Assembly: GCA_902493155.1 (NCBI GenBank)
Contig: CABUOE010000140.1
Location: 1 to 6,115, forward strand
Length of the DNA: 6,115 nt
Reading direction: 5' to 3'
From: an uncultured Eubacteriales bacterium
GTDB taxonomy: Bacteria > Bacillota > Clostridia > Oscillospirales > Ruminococcaceae
Positions 5,905 through 6,115 of this stretch are shown here, one piece after another. The notes under the pieces were generated by a model. It searched no databases. It was not told the origin of the DNA and saw only the letters and a list, made by a program, of their open reading frames with translations. Made by a program: the position numbers and the translations under genes. Within the stretch, counting starts at the first letter, position 1. Every line of letters begins with the position of its first letter.

Positions 5905-6115
5905 ATGAAAAAGGTCATCTATGTTTACGGCGCGTCCGGCGCAGGCGTGAGCACCCTTGGAAGGGCCATCGCCGAAGGCTACGGTTACCGCCAGCTGGAC
6001 ACCGACGATTATTTCTGGCTTCCCACCGACCCGCCTTTTGTCAGGAGCCGGGAACGTTCTGACCGGGTGAAGCTCCTGCGGGCCGATCTGGACGCTGCCG
6101 AGAAGGCGGTCATCT
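5905..6115 (+). CDS. P-loop nucleotide kinase-like NTPase (partial, 5' end only)
   Basis: The first 70 residues of a cytosolic P-loop protein are present before the window ends. The N-terminal strand KKVIYVYGASGAGVSTLGRA holds a Walker A-like loop (Gly9 to Thr17) in which the usual lysine is Val15. It is followed by a GYGYRQLDTDDYFWLPTDPP segment (25-44), whose Asp32, Asp34 and Asp35 sit where small-molecule and nucleotide kinases bind substrate. I recall Firmicutes adenylate-kinase-like ATPases with closely similar sequence and Thr at the lysine position, so this is probably that family; the substrate is unknown. AAAGGA (5892-5897) lies 7 nt before the ATG, supporting this start. The gene follows the CapA terminator and no clear promoter is visible between them, so it may depend on read-through or on a weak promoter. 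Confidence 0.72.
   Translation, partial: MKKVIYVYGASGAGVSTLGRAIAEGYGYRQLDTDDYFWLPTDPPFVRSRERSDRVKLLRADLDAAEKAVI

Overview
The window looks like chromosomal DNA from a Bacillota (Firmicutes) bacterium, most likely a gut-type Clostridia of the Oscillospiraceae/Ruminococcaceae sort. This is inferred from the gene families present (a MecA-type ClpC adaptor, an Rnf-type membrane subunit, a CapA-family phosphatase-fold protein), from purine-rich Shine-Dalgarno sites, and from a perfect extended -10 promoter. It holds six protein-coding genes, two of them cut by the window edges. I see no tRNA, rRNA, CRISPR array or insertion sequence.

Layout: (1) 1-638, minus strand, the N-terminal two thirds of an RnfD/NqrB-family membrane subunit that runs off the left edge. 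(2) 757-1326, plus strand, a MecA-like adaptor, divergent from rnfD, with its own sigma-A-type promoter (641-669), a leader of about 80 nt and a terminator (1349-1394). (3) 1404-2036, minus strand, ribulose-phosphate 3-epimerase (rpe), convergent with mecA, with a good promoter at 2174-2202. (4) 2297-4573, plus strand, a 758-residue protein with no signal peptide. It looks like a beta-sandwich followed by an (alpha/alpha)6 six-hairpin domain, so it is probably a cytoplasmic carbohydrate-active enzyme, but I cannot name the family. It has an extended -10 promoter flanked by a near-identical 12-bp direct repeat. (5) 4610-5830, plus strand, a membrane-anchored extracytoplasmic CapA-family protein, only 36 nt after gene 4 and probably co-transcribed with it; a clean bidirectional-type terminator follows at 5841-5871. 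(6) 5905-6115, plus strand, the start of a P-loop nucleotide kinase-like NTPase that runs off the right edge.

The longest stretch without a gene is 2037-2296 (260 nt), between the divergent rpe and gene 4; it carries both promoters and some inverted repeats. The genes do not form one pathway. They read as several small independent transcription units: membrane electron transport, regulated proteolysis, pentose phosphate metabolism, possible glycan handling plus a cell-surface protein, and a nucleotide kinase.

I found no convincing new multi-gene defence or mobile system. The most interesting points are the unassigned gene 4, whose base composition (about 42-47% G+C in sampled lines) differs from rpe and the CapA gene (about 60-63%), its repeat-flanked promoter, the rnfD gene without an rnfC in front of it, the odd translation start region of mecA, and a Walker A motif lacking its lysine in the last gene.
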